A stretch of DNA of 64,000 nt from Oceanibaculum indicum P24 (GCF_000299935.1 NZ_AMRL01000016.1:1-64000); one strand, 5' to 3'; shown: positions 1 through 8,775, counted from the stretch's first letter. Translations and numbers: made by a program. The notes: generated by a model from the letters alone, not told the origin.

Positions 1-1
1 C

Positions 2-1339
2 GATGGGGCGGCGGCGGCCATCCGCTACGCCGCCGAGGGCTTCCCGACCCATGCGCTGCTGGCCGATTACGTCTCCGCCAATGCCAAAGCCTATGCGCGC
101 TGGGATGCCAACAAGGCGATCTACCTGCCGAATGGCCGCCCGCCGAAGGTGGGGGAGCTGTTCGTGCAGAGCGATCTTGCCCGCACCCTGACCTATATGG
201 CGGATCAGGAGAAGGCCGCCGGCGGCGGCCGGAAAGAGGGCTTGCGCGCCGCACGCGACGCTTTCTACAAGGGCGATATCGCCCGGACCATCGCCCGCTA
301 CCATGCCGAGAATGATGGCTGGATGACGGAGCAGGACCTGGCCGATTTCTCGGTCACTTTCGAGAAGCCGGTCTCCGGGCGCTTCAACGGCATGACGGTC
401 TATACCTGCGATGTCTGGTGCCAGGGGCCGGTGCTGATCCAGATGCTGAACCTGCTGAAGGGCATCGACCTGCGCGGCCTGGGCCATAACAGCCCTTCCT
501 ATATCCATCTGCTGACCGAGGCGATGAAGCTGTCCTTCGCCGACCGCGAGGCCTATTACGGTGATCCGCGCTTCGTCGATGTGCCGATGGCGGCGCTGCT
601 GTCTGACGAGTATGCCGATCTGCGGCGCGGGCTGATCGACCCGAACAGGGCCTGGCCGGAGATGCCGCCGGCGGGCGATCCCCGCAATCTGCGCGCCATT
701 CTCGGCAACAGCGGAAGCAAGGCACCGGTCCGTGATGGCGAGCCGCCGCTGTCGCCCGATACCTCCTATGTCTGCGCGGTGGACCGCTGGGGCAATGTGT
801 TCTCCGCCACGCCCAGCGACACCTCGAACGACGCGCCGGTGATTCCGGGGCTGGGCATCTGCCCGTCCTCGCGCGGCTCCCAGGCTTTCACGCAGGAAGG
901 CCATGCCAGCGAGCTGATGGGCGGCAAGCGCCCGCGGCTGACGCCGAACCCGGCGCTGGCGGTGTTTGACAATGGCGCCTTGATGCCGTTCGGCACGCCG
1001 GGCGGCGATGTTCAGTCGCAGGCCATGCTGCAGGTGCTGCTGAATGTCGGCGTGTTCGGCATGGACACGCAGTCGGCCATCGACGCGCCGCGCTTTGCGA
1101 CATACAGCTTCCCCGATTCCTTCGCGCCGCACCCCTATTACCCGGGCCGCCTCACGCTGGAGGGGCGGATCGAGCGCCGGACGCAGGACGCCCTCGCCGC
1201 CCTTGGCCACGATGTCGTATCCTGGCCGGACTGGACCTGGAAGGCTGGCGGCGTGTGCGCCATCGTCGCCGATCCGGCGACCGGGCTGAAGGCCGGGGGC
1301 GCGGACCGCCGCCGGCCGTCCGGCGTGGCGGGGCTGTAA
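2..1339 (+). CDS. gamma-glutamyltransferase family protein (5' end missing)
   Basis: The frame is open from base 2, so the N-terminus lies outside the window; about 445 residues are present. Gamma-glutamyltransferases cleave the gamma-glutamyl bond of glutathione and related compounds and mature by self-cleavage before a threonine. Here a DTSY segment at about 758-769 aligns with the usual D-T-S/T-H nucleophile site, followed by a family-like [12 protein letters not shown] stretch. The late GTPGGD segment near 990 is the conserved glycine-rich loop that contacts the glutamyl carboxylate. The usual His after the nucleophile is Tyr, so substrate preference may differ. It ends 49 bp before panB and may be transcribed with it. 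The family call is firm; the substrate is not known. Confidence 0.88.
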   Translation, partial: DGAAAAIRYAAEGFPTHALLADYVSANAKAYARWDANKAIYLPNGRPPKVGELFVQSDLARTLTYMADQEKAAGGGRKEGLRAARDAFYKGDIARTIARYHAENDGWMTEQDLADFSVTFEKPVSGRFNGMTVYTCDVWCQGPVLIQMLNLLKGIDLRGLGHNSPSYIHLLTEAMKLSFADREAYYGDPRFVDVPMAALLSDEYADLRRGLIDPNRAWPEMPPAGDPRNLRAILGNSGSKAPVRDGEPPLSPDTSYVCAVDRWGNVFSATPSDTSNDAPVIPGLGICPSSRGSQAFTQEGHASELMGGKRPRLTPNPALAVFDNGALMPFGTPGGDVQSQAMLQVLLNVGVFGMDTQSAIDAPRFATYSFPDSFAPHPYYPGRLTLEGRIERRTQDALAALGHDVVSWPDWTWKAGGVCAIVADPATGLKAGGADRRRPSGVAGL

Positions 1340-1388
1340 ATCCGGTAAGGCTGTAAGGACAAGGCTGAAGGCAGCCGAGGACAGAATA

Positions 1389-2225
1389 ATGAGTACACCG
1401 ACCAAGGACCGTCCCATCGGCGTTCCCGATATCCGCGCCCGCAAGGGCGGGCAGCCGCTGGTCTGCCTGACCGCCTATACCGCGCCCATCGCGAAGCTGC
1501 TGGACCCGCATGTCGATCTGCTGCTGGTCGGCGATTCGCTGGCGATGGTGGTCTATGGCATGGACTCCACGCTGGGCGTGTCGCTGGACATGATGATCGC
1601 CCATGGCAAGGCGGTTACGCGTTCGGCCCGCCATGCCTGCGTGGTGGTCGATCTGCCCTTCGGCTCCTACGAGGAATCGCCGGAGCAGGCCTACCGCGCC
1701 GCCGCGCGGGTGCTGGCGGAGACCGGCTGCGCGGCGGTGAAGCTGGAAGGCGGGGTGGCGCTGGCGCTGACCATCCGCTTCCTGGCGGAGCGCAATATCC
1801 CGGTGCTGGCCCATATTGGCCTGACGCCGCAATCGGTGAACGCCTTCGGCGGCTTCCGCGTGCAGGGGCGGGGTGAGGAGGAGGCCGCGCGCGTCATGGC
1901 AGATGCGAAGGCAATAGAGGAAGCCGGCGCCTTTGCCGTGGTCATCGAGGGCGTGCCGGAGCCGCTGGGCCGCGCCATCACGGAGGCCATCGATATTCCC
2001 ACCATCGGTATCGGCGCCTCGCCGGCCTGCGACGGGCAGATCCTCGTGACCGACGACATGCTGGGGTTGTTCTCCGACTTCACGCCGAAATTCGTGAAGC
2101 GCTTCGCCTCGCTGGGTGCCTCGGTGGAGCAGGCGGTCCAGTCCTACGCCGCGGAGGTGACGGCGCGACGCTTCCCCGGCCCGGAACATTGCTTTGGCAC
2201 GGCTAAGCCGAAGGGGGCGGCATGA
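1389..2225 (+). CDS. panB: 3-methyl-2-oxobutanoate hydroxymethyltransferase
   Basis: First committed step of pantothenate synthesis: transfer of a hydroxymethyl group from methylene-THF to 2-ketoisovalerate, giving ketopantoate in the cytoplasm. The 278-residue protein has the normal family length. Metal-binding Asp candidates lie in LVGDSLAMV and VVDLPFGSY, the lysine segment AAVKLEGG is present, and the catalytic Glu is in [19 protein letters not shown] is the C-terminal signature. The start has a GAGGA ribosome site about 8 bases upstream. The stop overlaps the panC start (ATGA), so the two are translationally coupled. Ketoisovalerate comes from the ilv pathway encoded near 36-39 kb. Confidence 0.97.
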   Translation: MSTPTKDRPIGVPDIRARKGGQPLVCLTAYTAPIAKLLDPHVDLLLVGDSLAMVVYGMDSTLGVSLDMMIAHGKAVTRSARHACVVVDLPFGSYEESPEQAYRAAARVLAETGCAAVKLEGGVALALTIRFLAERNIPVLAHIGLTPQSVNAFGGFRVQGRGEEEAARVMADAKAIEEAGAFAVVIEGVPEPLGRAITEAIDIPTIGIGASPACDGQILVTDDMLGLFSDFTPKFVKRFASLGASVEQAVQSYAAEVTARRFPGPEHCFGTAKPKGAA

Positions 2226-3070
2226 GCGATCTTCCCCGCATCGTCCGGACTGTTGCCGATCTGCGCCAGCAGGTCGCGGCCTGGCGCGCCGAGGGGCTGA
2301 CGGTCGCGCTGGTGCCGACCATGGGCGCGCTGCATGAGGGGCATTTGTCGCTGATGCGGCAGGGCGCTGAAATGTGCGACCGGGTGGTGGCGACGATCTT
2401 CGTGAACCCGACGCAGTTCGCACCCAGCGAGGATCTGGATTCCTACCCGCGCCGCGAGGCACAGGATGTCGCCGCCCTGCGCGCGGCCGGCGTGCCGCTG
2501 CTGTTCGCGCCGGATGTGACGGAGATGTACCCCAACGGTTTCTCCACCACCGTTACCGTGGCGACAGTCAGCGAAGGTCTGTGTGGCGCGCGCCGGCCCG
2601 GCCATTTCGCCGGCGTGGCCACGGTGGTCGCCAAGCTGCTGCTGCAGGCGCTGCCGGATGTCGCGATCTTCGGCGAGAAGGATTACCAGCAGCTGCAGGT
2701 GATCCGCCGCATGGCGCGCGATCTCGACATTCCGGTGCGCATCGAGGGTGGGGAGACGGTGCGAGAGGCGGACGGCCTCGCCCTGTCCTCCCGCAACGCC
2801 TATCTGACCGCGGAGGAGCGTGCGGCGGCGCCGGCGCTGCATCGCGTACTGGTAGAGGTCGCCGCGCGCATCCGGCATGGCGCCGCGCCGGCCCAGGCGC
2901 TGGCCGACGCGGCGGCCGTGCTGGAGGATGAGGGCTTCGGCCCGGTGGAATATGTCGAGCTGCGCGATGCGGAGACACTGGCCCCTGATCCCGCCCCAGG
3001 GCGGCCAGGCCGGCTGCTGGCCGCCGCCTGGCTCGGCAAGACGCGCCTGATCGACAATATCGCAGTATAG
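2222..3070 (+). CDS. panC: pantothenate synthetase (pantoate--beta-alanine ligase)
   Basis: Condenses pantoate and beta-alanine with ATP to give pantothenate, completing the branch begun by panB. The 282-residue protein shows the nucleotidyltransferase HxGH motif in [13 protein letters not shown] near residues 33-45, the FGEKDYQQL segment, and a KMSKS-like loop in [10 protein letters not shown]. The start codon overlaps the panB stop by four bases. No panD or panE lies in the window, so beta-alanine and pantoate supply must come from elsewhere. Confidence 0.97.
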   Translation: MSDLPRIVRTVADLRQQVAAWRAEGLTVALVPTMGALHEGHLSLMRQGAEMCDRVVATIFVNPTQFAPSEDLDSYPRREAQDVAALRAAGVPLLFAPDVTEMYPNGFSTTVTVATVSEGLCGARRPGHFAGVATVVAKLLLQALPDVAIFGEKDYQQLQVIRRMARDLDIPVRIEGGETVREADGLALSSRNAYLTAEERAAAPALHRVLVEVAARIRHGAAPAQALADAAAVLEDEGFGPVEYVELRDAETLAPDPAPGRPGRLLAAAWLGKTRLIDNIAV

Positions 3071-3102
3071 TCGCGGCATATAACAAGAGGGGAGTGGGCA
3101 GG

Positions 3103-4323
3103 ATGAAATTCGGTTTCCGTTGGGTTTTGGTCCTGTTCCTCGCCGCATTGCTACCAGCGCTTCTTCCCGGCGGGCCGGTCCGCGCCGAGGAGAAGCCGGC
3201 CATCATCTTCGTGCCGGGCTTCATGACCTCGGAGATCTATGAGGGCAAGCGGCGGATCTGGCTGTCCGAAAGCCCGGCCAGTGCCGAGGCGGATTTCCGG
3301 CGCATGATCGTGAAGGATGGCCCGGCCGAGCCGCGCGACGGGCTGACCGCGAACCGGATCATGCCGGATTACGATGCCTTCGTGGCGGCGCTGCGCGCCC
3401 ATGGCAGCGTGCATCCCTTCCCCTATGACTGGCGGCAGAGCGTCTTCACCAGTGCTGCGCAGCTCGACCGTTTCATCGCGGAGGAACCGGCACTGCGCGA
3501 TGCACGGCGCATCGTGCTGGTCGCCCATTCGATGGGTGGCCTCGTCGCCACCGCCTTCGCGCAGAATCCGGCGGGTGCCTTCCGGCACAGCGCCCGCGTG
3601 GTGAAGCTCATCACCATGGGTACGCCCTATCTGGGCTCCGTGCAGACCGTGCTGGATGCCCGCAACGGCATCGAGCTGGCGCCCGGCAAGATCATGCCGT
3701 CGCGCGCCTATCAGCAATGGACGAACAGCTTCCCCGGTTTCTACGAGATGCTGCCGGCCTATCTGGACGGGCCGGGCGGGCAGCCCTGCTGCGCCGATCT
3801 GACCGGCGACGAGAAGCGCCCGCTGGCGCTGTGGCGCTATGCAGACTGGCAGCGGATTGACTGGATCGCGGGCACCTACGATCCCGCCGCAGTGGCGCGC
3901 ACGCTGGAGACCGGCGTCAGCGGCATCCGCCAGGCGGTCGGGCGCTGGCGCGCCGACATGCCGGGCTGGGTGTTCCCCATCGCCGGCCTCACCGACTGGA
4001 AGGGCGACACGGCGACGACGACCTCACTCTCCTTCATTGCGAAGGACGGGCAGCTTTCGGCCGGCAAGGGCGACGAATGCACCAGCGATACCGTCACCTG
4101 CGGGCCGGGCGATCAGGCGGTGGCGCAGTTCAGCGCCAGCCTGGGCCGGGCATCGGGCGTGCTGGGCCAGCAGGCGGGCAGCTGCTCCGTACGGCTGGGC
4201 ATCGGGCCGGACGGGCCGATCTTCCATGGCGATATCACCGACGATGTGACCGTCCGTGCCTCGGTCTTCGCCGCCTTGAAGGCGAAAGACAATGCCGACC
4301 GCTGGTGCCGGCAGCAGGGGTAG
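3103..4323 (+). CDS. secreted LCAT-like alpha/beta hydrolase (esterase/acyltransferase)
   Basis: A 406-residue protein with an N-terminal signal peptide (MKFGF, then a hydrophobic run ending near PVRAEE), so it probably acts in the periplasm or outside the cell. The GxSxG-type nucleophile elbow is LVAHSMGG, followed by an LITMGTPYLGS segment typical of lecithin:cholesterol acyltransferase-like lipases (PF02450). ATG 3103 is chosen over GTG 3094 because AGAGGGGA at 3086-3093 is well spaced only for 3103. It starts 32 bp after panC but has no evident role in pantothenate synthesis. The substrate is unknown; a lipid or polyester esterase is possible. Confidence 0.8.
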   Translation: MKFGFRWVLVLFLAALLPALLPGGPVRAEEKPAIIFVPGFMTSEIYEGKRRIWLSESPASAEADFRRMIVKDGPAEPRDGLTANRIMPDYDAFVAALRAHGSVHPFPYDWRQSVFTSAAQLDRFIAEEPALRDARRIVLVAHSMGGLVATAFAQNPAGAFRHSARVVKLITMGTPYLGSVQTVLDARNGIELAPGKIMPSRAYQQWTNSFPGFYEMLPAYLDGPGGQPCCADLTGDEKRPLALWRYADWQRIDWIAGTYDPAAVARTLETGVSGIRQAVGRWRADMPGWVFPIAGLTDWKGDTATTTSLSFIAKDGQLSAGKGDECTSDTVTCGPGDQAVAQFSASLGRASGVLGQQAGSCSVRLGIGPDGPIFHGDITDDVTVRASVFAALKAKDNADRWCRQQG

Positions 4324-4326
4324 GGA

Positions 4327-4815
4327 TCAGGCTTCCGGAACCGCCGACAGATAGGCCCTGAGCAGCGCATCCAGTGCGGCCCGTTGCTCCGGAGAGAAGG
4401 CGCAGATCAGCCGCGTCTGGGTCGCCACATGGTCGGCCACAGCCTGCTCGATGACCGCGAAGCCTTTCTCGGTCAGCGCCACGATGAAACCGCGCCGGTC
4501 CGCCGGGTTCTGGCGCCGTTCCACCAGCCCTGCCTTCTGCAACTGGTCGATGCGGTTGGTCACCGTGCCGGAGCTGACCATCGTTGCCGCCATCAGGTCG
4601 CCCGGTGACAGCGCATGCGGCGGGCCGGACCGGCGCAGGGTCGCCAGCACATCGAAGGTGGCGCCATTCAGCCCGTGCTTGGCGAAGGTGGCCTCCATCT
4701 CCCGCCGGAAATAGCGCGCCACGCGCAGATAACGCCCGATCTCGCCCATCGCGGTCACATCGAGGTCCGGCCGCTCGCGGTTCCATTGCGTGAGAATTCT
4801 GTCGATCCGATTCAT
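4327..4815 (-). CDS. MarR family transcriptional regulator
   Basis: 162 residues with the MarR winged-helix layout: helices before an ATFDVLATLRR segment, a recognition helix in SSGTVTNRIDQLQKAGLV, and a wing in NPADRRGFIVALTEKG. MarR proteins bind palindromic operators as dimers and usually lose DNA affinity on binding a phenolic or other small ligand. It is divergent from a two-gene exporter operon, with two matching palindromes between them, so it most likely represses both itself and the exporters. It converges tail to tail with the esterase gene with only 3 bp between stops. The ligand cannot be read from sequence. Confidence 0.93.
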   Translation of the reverse strand: MNRIDRILTQWNRERPDLDVTAMGEIGRYLRVARYFRREMEATFAKHGLNGATFDVLATLRRSGPPHALSPGDLMAATMVSSGTVTNRIDQLQKAGLVERRQNPADRRGFIVALTEKGFAVIEQAVADHVATQTRLICAFSPEQRAALDALLRAYLSAVPEA

Positions 4816-4838
4816 GAGGGGATGGTCGCCCAGGATTT

Positions 4839-4880
4839 ATCTTGACGTCAAGATTTAATGAATTATCTTGAGGTCAAGAC
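4839..4880. promoter_or_regulatory. paired operator palindromes for the MarR regulator
   Basis: Two copies of one inverted repeat lie in the divergent promoter region. ATCTTGACGTCAAGAT at 4839-4854 is a perfect 16-bp palindrome. ATCTTGAGGTCAAGAC at 4865-4880 matches except at the centre and last base. Centre spacing is 26 bp. Position and symmetry fit autoregulation plus repression of the exporter operon; binding by this MarR protein is inferred. Confidence 0.8.
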
Positions 4881-4895
4881 AAATGGAGAATTGCC

Positions 4896-5786
4896 ATGTC
4901 GCGGACATCCGACCTGCTGCTGACCGCCATTGCGCCGGCGATCTGGGGCAGCACCTATATCGTCACCACCGAATTGCTGCCGGACGGCTATCCGCTGACC
5001 GTGGCGATGCTGCGCGCCCTGCCGGCAGGGCTTCTGCTGTTGCTGCTGGTGCGCGCGCTGCCGCAGGGCATCTGGTGGACCCGCGCCTTCGTTCTGGGGG
5101 CGCTGAATTTCTCGGTCTTCTGGTGGCTGCTGTTCGTTGCCGCCTACAGCCTGCCGGGCGGGGTCGCGGCGACGGTTGGTGCCATCCAGCCGCTGATCGT
5201 ATTGCTGCTGGCCCGGCTGGCGCTGGGCTCGGCATTGCGGCCGCTGGCGGTGCTGGCCGCGCTGGCGGGGATTGGCGGGGTGGCGATGCTGATCCTCACC
5301 CCTGCCGCCGCGCTCGATCCCGTGGGGATCGCCGCCGGGCTGGGCAGTGCCGTCTCGATGGCGCTGGGCACGGTGCTCAGCCGGCGCTGGCAGCCGCCGG
5401 TTTCGCCGCTGACCTTTGCGGCCTGGCAGCTCAGCGCCGGCGGCCTCCTGCTGCTGCCGGCGGCGCTGTGGCTGGAGCCGCCTCTGCCGGCGCTGAGTGC
5501 GGCCAACCTGCTGGGGCTGACCTATCTGGGCCTTATCGGCGCCGCGCTGACCTACATCCTCTGGTTCCGGGGAATCGCCCGGCTGGAACCGTCCGTGGTG
5601 TCGCCACTGGGCTTCCTCAGCCCGATGACCGCCGAGATCCTCGGCTGGGCCGTGCTGGGGCAGGCGCTCAGCCCGCTGCAACTCGCCGGCATGGCGGTCG
5701 TGCTGGGCAGCGTTTGGCTCAGCCAGCACGCCCAACGGCAGCTCGCGCAGCGGCAGCCGCTCGCTCTGCCGGCATTGCGGCCCTGA
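4896..5786 (+). CDS. EamA/DMT family inner-membrane exporter
   Basis: 296 residues with about ten hydrophobic segments arranged as two EamA repeats, the usual drug/metabolite transporter architecture. The opening segment PAIWGSTYIVTTELLPDGYP is the typical first repeat start. Members export amino acids, metabolites or drugs by proton exchange. It is the first gene downstream of the two MarR operator palindromes and lies 25 bp before a LysE-type exporter gene, so the pair is probably induced together by one small molecule. The cargo is unknown. Confidence 0.9.
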   Translation: MSRTSDLLLTAIAPAIWGSTYIVTTELLPDGYPLTVAMLRALPAGLLLLLLVRALPQGIWWTRAFVLGALNFSVFWWLLFVAAYSLPGGVAATVGAIQPLIVLLLARLALGSALRPLAVLAALAGIGGVAMLILTPAAALDPVGIAAGLGSAVSMALGTVLSRRWQPPVSPLTFAAWQLSAGGLLLLPAALWLEPPLPALSAANLLGLTYLGLIGAALTYILWFRGIARLEPSVVSPLGFLSPMTAEILGWAVLGQALSPLQLAGMAVVLGSVWLSQHAQRQLAQRQPLALPALRP

Positions 5787-5811
5787 CCCTTCGGGACAAA
5801 GGAGAAATGCC

Positions 5812-6438
5812 ATGGACCTCCTGACCATGACCGGCGGCATCGCCCTCATCCATCTGGCCGCGATAAGCAGCCCCGGCCCGACCCTGTTCGTGGTCATCCG
5901 CCACGCCTCGGCGGGCGGCGCGAGCAGCGCTGTCGGCGTGGTCTGCGGCGTGCTGGCCGCCACCCTTATCTGGTCGGGGTCCGCCGCGCTCGGTCTGGGC
6001 ACGGTGATGGCGGCGCTGCCCTGGCTGAAAGAAGCGGTGCGCATCGCCGGTGGCGCCTACCTCGCCTGGATCGGCCTGCGTATGCTGCTGTCGGCCTTTC
6101 GCAGGCAAGTCGGAAAGGGGGAGAATCCGCCTGCGCCAGCCACAAGCACGGCAGCGGCGTTCCGCAGCGGCTTCCTGACCAACCTGTCGAACCCCAAGGT
6201 GATTGCCTATTACGCCAGCCTGTTTGCGGTCACCGTACCGCAGCAGGGCGAGCCCCTCGCCATTCTGCTGGCCATCCTGGCGGCGGTCACCGTGTCGGCG
6301 CTGTGGTGGAGCTTCGTTGCCGGCTGCCTCAGACTCAGCCGGGTACGCGCCGGCTTCCTGCGGGCGCGGCGGGCGCTCGACGCGGTGTTCGGTGTGGTGC
6401 TGATCGGCTTCGGCGCGAAACTGCTGGCCGGGCGGTGA
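5812..6438 (+). CDS. LysE/RhtB family amino-acid exporter
   Basis: 208 residues, the usual length. The N-terminal SSPGPTLFVVIRHA motif and the GGAYLAWIGLRML segment are hallmarks of the LysE/RhtB family of amino-acid exporters, with five to six membrane helices. NLSNPKVIAYY is the conserved second-half motif. It is second in the MarR-controlled operon. Its end is followed by a hairpin terminator that also serves the displaced tRNA-Lys fragment. Likely substrates are homoserine lactone-, threonine- or lysine-type amino acids, but nothing here decides which. Confidence 0.93.
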   Translation: MDLLTMTGGIALIHLAAISSPGPTLFVVIRHASAGGASSAVGVVCGVLAATLIWSGSAALGLGTVMAALPWLKEAVRIAGGAYLAWIGLRMLLSAFRRQVGKGENPPAPATSTAAAFRSGFLTNLSNPKVIAYYASLFAVTVPQQGEPLAILLAILAAVTVSALWWSFVAGCLRLSRVRAGFLRARRALDAVFGVVLIGFGAKLLAGR

Positions 6439-6444
6439 GCATAA

Positions 6445-6535
6445 GAAAAGGGGTCAGGCCGATCCGGCCTAACCCCTTGTTCTGATTGGTGGGCGCACAA
6501 GGACTCGAACCTTGGACCCGCTGATTAAGAGTCAG
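6445..6535. repeat. left attachment repeat (attL), with tRNA-Lys 3' fragment
   Basis: First copy of the 91-bp direct repeat. Bases 6487-6535 are a minus-strand copy of the 3' half of tRNA-Lys, from the anticodon stem to CCA; after 6535 the match to tRNA stops. The identity ends exactly at the 5' edge of the anticodon stem, a usual crossover region for tyrosine recombinases. Confidence 0.92.
6450..6480. terminator. bidirectional hairpin terminator inside attL
   Basis: Stem GGGGT/ACCCC and AGGCC/GGCCT with one C-A mismatch and a GATCC loop (6450-6476). On the plus strand it is followed by TTGTTCT and would end the LysE transcript; on the minus strand it is followed by TTTTC and is the ancestral tRNA-Lys terminator. 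Confidence 0.75.
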
Positions 6536-6644
6536 AAGTCCCTGTGTTCCCGTAATCCGTAAAGCCCCCTTTAATATACTGTTTTTTCTTGATTATCTTC
6601 CTGCCTGTCCCGCAGTATGTACGAAGGAATCATATCAGGTTCCA

Positions 6645-6672
6645 GACACCCGAGACACCTGCTGGACACCTG
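6645..6672. promoter_or_regulatory. candidate integrase arm-type sites, left end
   Basis: GACACC occurs three times in 26 bp (6645, 6654, 6665). The 20-mer at 6653-6672 recurs with one mismatch at 12249-12268, just inside the right repeat. Matched short repeats near both ends are what integrase arm-binding sites look like; binding is inferred. Confidence 0.55.
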
Positions 6673-6682
6673 GAGGGATGGC

Positions 6683-7873
6683 GTGAAGGTCAAGCTTACG
6701 AAAACAGTCGTCGACAAGGCGGAGCCGGTTTCGGGCAAGGACGCGGAATACTGGGATAGTGAGCTGCCGCGTTTTGGCCTGCGTGTGAAGCCCTCAGGTC
6801 TGAAGACATTCTTCGTTCGCTATACGACCAAGACAGGCCGCAAGCGGCTGCTCACGGTCGGCGGCTACCCGGCGATGACAGTGGCGGAGGCGCGTGATAA
6901 GGCGCGGCGGCTGTTGCTGGAGGTGGGCAACGGTGCGGACCCGAAGGAAGAACAGGACGCCAAACGGAAGGCCGAGACGGTAGCTGAACTCTGTCGGGAG
7001 TATCTCGAGCGGCATGCACGGCCAAACAAGCGGCCCAAGAGCATCCGAGAGGACGAGCGGAATATCCGCGCGACCGTGATCCCGATGTTGGGGAAGATCA
7101 AGGTTGCCGACGTTACCCGCCGCGATATCGAGGATGTCCTGTTCGCCATCGGCAAGGATCACAAGCCTACGGCTAATAGGGTCCGCTCACTGCTTTCGAA
7201 GATGTTCAATCTTGCCATCGCGTGGGGCATGCGAGGCGACAACCCGGTGCGCGGAGTGTCGCGGTTTGCCGAGCAGGGCAAGGCGAACTACCTGCCGCCG
7301 GAACAGGCGTCACGCCTGCTTAATGCCGCCCTTGAGCACCCCAACGAGAGAGCGGGGCGGGCCATCGGACTGCTCACGACGACCGGTGCGAGGAAAGGCG
7401 AGGTGCTTAACGCGACGTGGGATCAGTTCGATCTCGAGAAGGGTATCTGGACCAAGCCAGCCAGCACCACGAAGCAGAAGAAGATGCACCGCGTCCCGTT
7501 GAACGAGCACGCGATCACCATCCTTGACCGGATGCGGCAGGACGCCACCGGGGATGAGAAGTTCCTGTTTCCGGGTAATGTGCCGGGCCAGCCGATTACC
7601 GATATCAAGAAGTTCTGGCAGGGTTTGTGTCGCAGCCTTGGGCTGGAGGGCATCCGCATCCACGACCTGCGGCACACATACGCCTCGATCCTGATATCGC
7701 AGGGTGAGACGCTGGAAATGATCGGGCAGCTTCTCGGCCATAGTCAGCTCGTGACCACGAGCCGCTATGCGCACCTGACCGAAGTGAAGACGCGGGAATC
7801 GGCCAACAGCTTCTCTGCGGCGCTGTCCAAGGCGGCAGAATCATCGAACATCATCCCGTTGAGGCGGGCATAG
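6683..7873 (+). CDS. tyrosine-type site-specific integrase
   Basis: 396 residues from GTG 6683, chosen because GGAGGG at 6672-6677 sits five bases upstream. The N-terminal part (GFxxW-type arm-binding domain, DUF4102-like: SELPRFGLRVKPSG, then KTFFVRY and GGYPAMTVAEAR) resembles P4-type integrases. The catalytic set is visible: Arg236 in TGARKGEV, His327 and Arg330 in HDLRHTY, His353 in LLGHSQ and Tyr362 in SRYAHL, so the enzyme looks intact. It would recombine the 91-bp att repeats. It lies next to the displaced tRNA fragment, not next to the intact tRNA. Confidence 0.96.
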   Translation: MKVKLTKTVVDKAEPVSGKDAEYWDSELPRFGLRVKPSGLKTFFVRYTTKTGRKRLLTVGGYPAMTVAEARDKARRLLLEVGNGADPKEEQDAKRKAETVAELCREYLERHARPNKRPKSIREDERNIRATVIPMLGKIKVADVTRRDIEDVLFAIGKDHKPTANRVRSLLSKMFNLAIAWGMRGDNPVRGVSRFAEQGKANYLPPEQASRLLNAALEHPNERAGRAIGLLTTTGARKGEVLNATWDQFDLEKGIWTKPASTTKQKKMHRVPLNEHAITILDRMRQDATGDEKFLFPGNVPGQPITDIKKFWQGLCRSLGLEGIRIHDLRHTYASILISQGETLEMIGQLLGHSQLVTTSRYAHLTEVKTRESANSFSAALSKAAESSNIIPLRRA

Positions 7874-7947
7874 GACAGGGCTTCATGGGGCTCGTTTCGG
7901 CGCTTTACCTCTCTTGAAAATATCGCCGTTTGCGCCTCGTGCGTCAC

Positions 7948-7977
7948 AGCCGCCTGCCTCCGTGTGGGCGGCTTTTT
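7948..7977 (+). terminator. rho-independent terminator after the integrase gene
   Basis: AGCCGCC (7948-7954) pairs with GGCGGCT (7967-7973), followed by TTTTT. It lies 75 bp after the integrase stop and ahead of the alpA-like gene, separating the two transcripts. Confidence 0.8.
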
Positions 7978-8024
7978 CGTGTCCGCGTGGCCGAACGGCT
8001 CCCACTCGCTCAAGGAGCCGAAAC

Positions 8025-8243
8025 ATGATCCTGAATATCCCGACCTACCTGAAGACCGACCAAGTCGCCGCAATCCTCGGTGTGTCTGTTCGGACGCTGG
8101 AGAACTGGCGTTCGACCGGCGGCGGGCCGCGCTTCATGCGTGTAGGCAAGCGGGCTGTCCGCTACCGCCCGGAGGACGTACAGGCCTTCGTGGAGGGGAT
8201 GACCTTCGCCAACACGGGCGAGGCACAGGCGGCAGCGGCCTGA
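8025..8243 (+). CDS. AlpA/excisionase-like helix-turn-helix protein
   Basis: 72 residues with the MerR-like excisionase fold: YLKTDQVAAILGVSVRTLENWRSTG is the helix-turn-helix and GGGPRFMRVGKRAVRYRPEDVQAF is the wing and second helix. ATG 8025 has AAGGAG at 8012-8017 as ribosome site. In P4-like elements such proteins bend DNA at att sites and switch on excision or integrase expression. Its position just after the integrase gene fits that role. The C-terminal alanine-rich tail is of unknown use. Confidence 0.85.
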   Translation: MILNIPTYLKTDQVAAILGVSVRTLENWRSTGGGPRFMRVGKRAVRYRPEDVQAFVEGMTFANTGEAQAAAA

Positions 8244-8264
8244 CACGCCGTAGGAGGCCGCAGG

Positions 8265-8340
8265 AGAGTCACTGACGGGCGCTGGGTGGCCGACGAGTCC
8301 CTGTGGTCGCCCAGCGGCCCAGGGTGGCCTCAGTGACTCT
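8265..8340. repeat. long inverted repeat (hairpin/cruciform)
   Basis: AGAGTCACTGA (8265-8275) and TCAGTGACTCT (8330-8340) are perfect reverse complements. Inside them CGCTGGG (8280-8286) pairs with CCCAGCG (8310-8316) and CGAC (8291-8294) with GTCG (8306-8309). No T-run follows, so it is not an ordinary terminator. Confidence 0.75.
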
Positions 8341-8486
8341 AGAAACGCGTTTAACGGACGCGCCTATCTTACAAGAAAAAACTGATAAGCGGTGGTCGAC
8401 CGACCCCGACACAGGACGACGACCAAGCACAGCGTTTTGCCCCTCTTGAAAAACCAACCAAAGGGTAAACCTATACTCTATATAGT

Positions 8487-8596
8487 CTATAAGAGTCTTA
8501 TAGAGTTCTCTTAGGGGGCCTTATAGGTAGAGGATATAATCCTTCCCTTATAGGATAATCTCTTAGGGATGCCTTGGAGTCATATAGGCCTTATAG
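8487..8596. repeat. CTTATAG short-repeat cluster
   Basis: CTTATAG at 8497, 8520, 8547 and 8590, with its reverse complement CTATAAG at 8487, and CTTAGGG at 8510 and 8562, in an AT-rich patch unlike its surroundings. The spacing (23, 27, 43) is irregular, so this is iteron-like at best. Confidence 0.5.
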
Positions 8597-8775
8597 AACC
8601 GTTAAGAAGATACCCCCTCGCTACGGAGGGCAGGTTCCAAGCCCGCTAGGGCTTGGTCACTCCGAGGTACGAGAGGAAGTCCTCCCTCCCGGTGATGGGG
8701 TAATGACATGACCTATTCTCTTGATAGTGTCAGTTAGGTCGATCGTCATTCTGTAGTGTTAGGCACAGCCTCCGA

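Larger units (their letters stand above)
8244..8775. other. 532-bp non-coding, structured and AT-rich region of the element
   Basis: No credible gene. In order it holds a long inverted repeat (8265-8340), a 10-bp palindrome AAACGCGTTT (8343-8352), an AT-rich stretch with four CTTATAG copies and one inverted copy (8487-8596), and two hairpins: CCCTC/GAGGG at 8615-8630 and CCAAGCCC/GGGCTTGG at 8637-8656. GAGGA/TCCTC near 8671-8684 may form a third. It lies between the convergent ends of the alpA-like and KAP genes. An origin, a regulatory RNA or a recombination site are all possible. Confidence 0.5.

Noticed and set aside
8487-8596. CRISPR-like array
   Set aside because: The repeated unit is only seven bases, spacers are irregular, and no cas gene is in the window.
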